A stretch of DNA of 64,000 bases from assembly GCA_928212115.1 (NCBI GenBank), contig CAKMRJ010003334.1, positions 102,744,457-102,808,456 of the forward strand, given 5' to 3'. Below the pieces are notes generated by a model, which saw only the letters and a program-made list of their open reading frames with translations, did not search any database and had not been told where the DNA came from. Below, piece by piece: positions 58,891 to 64,000 of this stretch. This stretch comes from Lactuca virosa (Eukaryota; Streptophyta; Magnoliopsida; Asterales; Asteraceae). Made by a program: the position numbers and the translations under genes. Positions within the stretch are counted from its first letter, which is position 1. Each line of letters begins with the position of its first letter.

Positions 58891-61800
58891 ATGCCTCCCC
58901 GAAGAAGACCCATCAGAAGGAACAACGACACTTCGCCACCGCCACCTCCTCAGTTCGATCCTGTTATGTTCCAGGCAGCAGTTACAGCCGCCGTGACTGC
59001 AGCAATGGCACAAGTAAACTCTAGTGGATCTGGAAGTGGTACTCATCCTCAGAACCTCGGTGATCAGGGAAATCAAAAGGAGTGTTCCTACAAAGACTTC
59101 ATGAATGCGAAACCCAAGTCCTTCGATGGCAATGGTGGAGTCATTTCCTTAACTCGATGGTTCGAGAAGATCGAATTCATCTTCGAAATTTGTTCCTGTT
59201 CCGAAGCCAACAAGGTGAAGTTCGCCTTCTGCACCTTCACCGAGAGAGCATTGACCTGGTGGAACGGTCAAGTCAAATCCCTAACCCTGCCAGTGGCTAA
59301 TGCCATGGGTTGGGAAAGTCTGAAGGAACTGATGCTCGCCGAATACTGCCCAAGAGGCGAGGTGCAAAAGCTAGAGCACGAGCTCTGGAACCTGAAGATG
59401 AAGGGTTCCGACATTGCTGCCTACACAGCTAGATTCTGCGATCTGGCTCTTCTCTGTCCGGGAATGGTCACCCCGAAAAGCAAGAAGATTGAGAGGTACA
59501 TCTGGGGACTGACGCCCCCAACCAAAGGAAATGTTTTGGTTGCTAGGACCACTACATTTGATAGCGCCAAGTGTCTGGCGCAGACTCTGATAGATCATGG
59601 GGTTGATCTGGATGCAGAAGCAAACGCTCCTGAATCACCGAAGGAGAGTGGTGGGAAAAAGAAATTCTGGAACAAGCGAAAGGGCCAGTCTTCTCAGGAT
59701 CCCTCCAAGAAACAGCAAACAGTGACAGTTCACGCTGCTACTACCCCTGCTGCAGTTTCCACTACTCCAACAACCCCCAAACGCTATGCTGGAAACCTAC
59801 CTCTATGCAACAAGTGCAACTACCATCATCATGGGCAGTGCCGGGAGATGTTGTGCACCAGCTGTGGTAAAAAGGGGCATACAGCTCGAGTCTGTAAGGC
59901 ACCAGTCCAACCAACCAATCAGACTCCTGGAGCGGGCGCTGGTCAAGCTTGCTATGGATGTGGAGAGGTTGGGCACTTCAAAATAAACTGCCCCAAAGCA
60001 ACAACAGTTGGAAACACATGGAGGGTACTAGCTATGGGCCAGGAGGAAGCAGTCGCTGATCCTACCGTTGGTACGGGTACGTTTCTACTTGACAACTCTT
60101 ATGCATGCATTCTTTTCGATTCTGATGCGGAGAGGAGTTTTGTTAGCCATGCATTCAAGCATATACTCAAATGTAAATCCCAACCTTTAACTGAAACATT
60201 TACCGTCGAGATGGCTAACGGAAAGAAAGAGAGCACTAACGACATATTCATAGGCTGTACTCTTACCCTAGACGATCATTCCTTTCCCATCGATCTTATG
60301 CCAGTTTCCATAAAGAGCTTCGATGTCATAATCGGCATGGATTGGTTGAGCCCCAATCGTGTTGATATCCTTTGCTACGAGAAAGCTATCCGTCTCAATC
60401 TTCCCTCTGGCGAAGCCCTCACTATTTATGGTGATAAACACAGTTCGAACCTTCGTATCATTTCATGCATCAAAGCCCAGAAGAGTCTGCGGAAGGAGTG
60501 TCATGAATTCCTAGCTCATGTTGTTGATGAAGCGCAAAAAGTTAAAGACCTCGAGAGCATCCCCGAAGTCTGCAACTTTCCTGATGTCTTCCCCGAAGAT
60601 CTTCCAGGGATTCCTCCTGAACGCCAAGTCGAGTTTCGTATCGACTTAATCCCCGGAGCTACTCCTGTAGCTAAATCTCCGTATCGTCTAGCGCCGGCAG
60701 AAATGCAAGAGTTATCCAGCCAGCTTAATGAGCTGATCAGCAAAGGATTCATAAGACCGAGTTCCTCACCCTCGGGAGCCCCGATCTTGTTCGTGAAAAA
60801 GAAAGATGGATCCTTTCGAATGTGCATTGACTACCGAGAACTGAACAAGCTTACCATCAAGAACCGTTATCCCTTACCCAGAATCGACGACCTATTCGAC
60901 CAACTTCAGGGAGCCAGTTATTTCTCGAAGATAGACCTTAGATCAGGGTACCATCAGTTACGAGTTCACGAGAATGACGTTCCCAAAACAGCATTCTGAA
61001 CTCGTTACGGACACTACGAGTTCGTAGTAATGCCCTTCGGTCTAACCAACGCACCGGCAATATTCATGGACCTGATGAATCGGGTGTGCCGCCCTTTCCT
61101 AGACAAGTTCGTGATCGTGTTCATTGGCGATATACTTGTCTATTCACGAAGCGAAGATGATCATAAACAACACTTGAGACTAGTGCTAGAAACATTAAGA
61201 GCGGAGAAGCTATATGCAAAATTCTCAAAGTGTGAGTTCTGGATCAGGAAGGTAACTTTCCTTGGTCACATGGTTAGCGAGGAAGGCATACACGTGGACC
61301 CTTCCAAGATCAAAGCGATTGAGAATTGGACAGCACCGAAGACACCCACAGAAATCCGCCAATTCTTGGGTCTCGCTGGCTATTATCGCCGGTTTATCCA
61401 AAACTTCTAAAAAATCGATAAGCCTTTAACCACCCTGACGTAGAAAGGTGTAACCTTTAGTTGGGGAGAAAAGCAAGACACTACGTTTCAAATATTGAAG
61501 CAGGCCCTATGCAGCGCACCTATCCTATCCCTGCCCGTAGGGACGGAAGACTTCGTTGTCTACTGTGATGCATCCAATCAGGGCCTAGGTTGTGTGATCA
61601 TGCAGCGAGGAAAAGTTATCGCCTATGCCTCAAGGCAGCTGAAAACACACGAAGTCAATTACACAACTCACGATCTAGAGTTGGGAGCAGTGGTCTTCGC
61701 ATTAAAGATCTGGAGACATTATCTCTACGGAACCAAGTGCACTGTATTCATCGACCATAAGAGCCTACAACATATCCTCGATCAGAAAGAGCTGAACATG

Positions 61801-63405
61801 AGACAACGACGATGGGTAGAGCTATTTACTGATTACGAGTGCGAGATACGCTACCATCCCGGCAAGGACAATGTGGTAGCGGATGCCCTTAGCCGGAAAA
61901 AGTATTCAGGTCGTAGAGTGAAGGCATTGACAATGACCATCCCTTCCCAATTGTCCACACAAATCAGAGAGGCTCAGCTGGAAGCCTTAAAACCAGAGAA
62001 CATAACGAATGAAGCCCTACGAGGAATGGAAAAGAACTTAGAGGTCAAGGGAGACGGAGTTTACTATTTCATGAACCGAATCTGGACCCCAAAGTACGGC
62101 GGGTACAGGGAGGTTGTCATGAATGAGGCTCACAAGACTAGATACTCCGTTCACCCAGGTTCAGATAAAATGTATCTGGATCTCAAACGACTATATTGGT
62201 GGCCGAACATGAAAGCAGAGATCGCTACTTTCGTGGGCAAGTGCCTGACTTGCGCCAAGGTGAAGGTAGAATATCAAAAGCCCTCAGGTTTACTTCAGCA
62301 GCCAGAAATACCTGAGTGGAAGTGGGAAATGATTGCAATGGATTTTATCACTAAGTTACCCAGATCTCCGAGTGGGCACGACGCCATTTGGGTAATTGTC
62401 GATCGACTGACTAAATCCGCCCACTTCCTGCCAATCAAAGAAAACTTCGAAATGGAGAGACTCACACGAATATACCTTCGAGAAATAGTTCGCCTTCATG
62501 GGGTACCTGTATCCATTATCTCCGATCGAGATATCAGGTTTACCTCGAGATTCTGGCAATCACTACAGAAGGCTCTTGGAACTAAGCTGGATATAAGCAC
62601 GACTTATCATCCACAGACAGATGGACAGAGTGAGAGAACAATCCAGACATTGGAAGATATGTTGAGAGCCTGCGTCGGCATGTCGTGGGACACTCATCTA
62701 CCCTTGGTCGAATTTTCTTACAACAATAGCTACCATACCAGCATCAAGGCTGCGCCGTTTGAAGCCCTCTATGGCCGTAAGTGCAGATCCCCTCTGTGCT
62801 GGGCTGAGGTGGGTGACACGCAGCTAGTCAAGGGTCAAGTCCCCGACAACACTCTCATGGGTCCTGAAATCATCCGAGAGACGACTGCAAAGATCGTACA
62901 AATCCGAGAACGACTGAAAGCATCAAGAGATAGACAAAAGAGCTACGCCGATAAGAGATGAAAACCCTTGGAATTCCAGGTTGGTGACCGTGTCCTTTTG
63001 AAGGTCTCACCCTGGAAAGGCATGATACGCTTCAGAAAGCGTGGAAAGCTAAATCCAAGATACATTGGACCATTCGAGATCCTCTCTAGGATCGGTCCTG
63101 TAGCATACAAACTCCAGTTACCTCGAGAACTTAGCAACGTACATCCCGTCTTCCACGTGTCGAACCTAAAGAAGTGTCTGTCCGATGAGACACTTGTGAT
63201 TCCCCTCGATGAGATTGAAGTAGACAAGAGCTTACACTTCATTGAGGAACCAGTTGAAATCATGGACCGGGAAGTCAAACGAACGAAACAAAGTCGCATC
63301 CCGATAGTGAAGGTTCGCTGGAATGCCAGGCGGGGACCTGAATTCACTTGGGAGCGTGAGGATTCAATGAAACAGAAGTACCCTCATCTTTTTCCAAGTC
63401 CATGA
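58891..63405 (+). pseudogene. Ty3-gypsy chromovirus Gag-Pol polyprotein, disrupted
   Basis: Starts at the first ATG ([10 protein letters not shown]). Order: gag core ([22 protein letters not shown]), zinc knuckles ([28 protein letters not shown]), protease, RT, RNase H, integrase, and a chromodomain-like end (about 63240-63400: [32 protein letters not shown]). The order RT-RNase H-integrase and the tail place it in the chromoviruses, probably Tekay/Del-like. Defects: protease active site reads DSD instead of DSG (60118-60126); TGA at 60997-60999; RT catalytic block reads FIGD instead of FIDD (Gly codon 61126-61128); TAA at 61408-61410; TAG at 61441-61443; TGA at 62959-62961. Both TGA stops fit CGA to TGA transitions. 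The integrase blocks [16 protein letters not shown] and [12 protein letters not shown] keep the catalytic residues. Confidence 0.93.
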
Positions 63406-63447
63406 TTTGTATTTCTATTCTTGAATTTCGGGACGAAATTCCCTCTA

Positions 63448-63459
63448 ACGGGGGGATGA
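63448..63459 (+). other. Polypurine tract of gypsy element
   Basis: ACGGGGGGATGA lies directly before the 3' LTR start, where plus-strand DNA synthesis is primed in LTR retrotransposons. Confidence 0.85.
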
Positions 63460-64000
63460 TGTGACAACCCGGAACTTCTATCTTGTATATTTATTCAATT
63501 CAGTCCAATGTTAAATTCGTTTCTGTTGTCTTTTAGCATTGTTTAAGGGTTCGTTTAAGTATTCTAAGCTTGAGTACAACCAAGGTTGAGATTAGGCATG
63601 AGTTATCCAGTCGTAAAAGTAGCAAATCGGGCCATACACCCCCTCATGGCCGCACACCCACCCCTATATATATGAGTGGACCTCCTTTCCTTCATTCCTT
63701 TCTTCTCTTGGCTGCACATTACTCCATTTATCTCAAGCTTACTCAACCGTGAACCCTCCAAGGCTTCAAAACGTGAGTATTCCATCCTCTAGCTTGTTAT
63801 ACTTGAAATACCTCTTGATCTAAGCCTTGATTCATCAAGTTTCAACATGATTCATCATCCTTTGAAGGTGTACGACCGCACACCTTCATAAGGTGGGCCG
63901 TACACACCTTAAAGACCCTCCAAAGTGAGAGTTTGGCCCCTATCTTCTAGTTGGACATGATCCTAGCCTTGATACACCTTAAAATCGACAACTTTAGCAT
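63460..64000 (+). mobile_element. 3' LTR of Ty3-gypsy chromovirus (cut by window end)
   Basis: It begins TGTGACAACCCG and follows the 5' LTR closely. It lacks 49 bp that the 5' LTR has at 56127-56175, including two palindromes, and has about 20 single-base differences over the visible 541 bp. It continues past the window. Confidence 0.93.

Overview
This window reads as nuclear DNA of a flowering plant, probably a eudicot. It has two multi-exon genes with short GT-AG introns, AT-rich spacers, long (TA)n and (TC)n microsatellites, and a dense load of Ty3-gypsy, Ty1-copia, LINE, Mutator-like, hAT and Helitron remnants. The style of the long gypsy LTRs would fit Asteraceae, but nothing here proves the family. 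There is no rRNA, tRNA, CRISPR or bacterial-type operon.

Only two genes look intact. The first, at 7592-11013 (+), has 16 exons and encodes a 616-residue leucine-rich-repeat protein. Its N-terminus carries an exact BC-box (Elongin C binding) consensus, so it may be a substrate receptor of a cullin ubiquitin ligase. The second, at 22777-30007 (+), has 20 exons and encodes a 1405-residue CLASP, a TOG-domain microtubule-associated protein. A decayed copy of its last two exons and 3' flank lies 13 kb downstream at 43077-43737, next to a Helitron helicase fragment.

Layout: 1-4335, LINE remnant (-) split by a 2.6-kb solo LTR; 5301-7270, a fold-back element and a Mutator-like element side by side, just upstream of the LRR gene; 11014-13569, AT-rich spacer; 13578-13715, hAT-type MITE; 13774-18042, decayed LTR sequence holding copy 1 of a 2-kb duplicated segment; 18043-20856, second solo LTR; 20965-22025, 3' end of a copia element; 22593-30300, CLASP; 30360-32359, copy 2 of the duplicated segment; 33047-39165, rearranged minus-strand copia pieces; 39430-40130, LINE tail; 40611-42165, Mutator-like element; 42700-43737, Helitron helicase fragment plus CLASP pseudogene; 44071-47895, inverted-repeat transposon in a (TA)n tract holding a third solo LTR; 47946-54043, nearly complete but defective copia with an abnormal 3' LTR; 54484-55946, LINE reverse transcriptase; 55947-64000, Ty3-gypsy chromovirus inserted in that LINE and running off the window.

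The two genes do not appear to work together. Most of the window records nested insertion, solo-LTR formation, microsatellite targeting and gene-fragment duplication. The observations I rate highest are the palindrome arrays shared in style by several LTR families, the template-switch junction in the copia 3' LTR, the CLASP fragment beside the Helitron helicase, and the BC-box LRR protein. All splice sites and family calls were made by reading the sequence; no alignment or database search was run.
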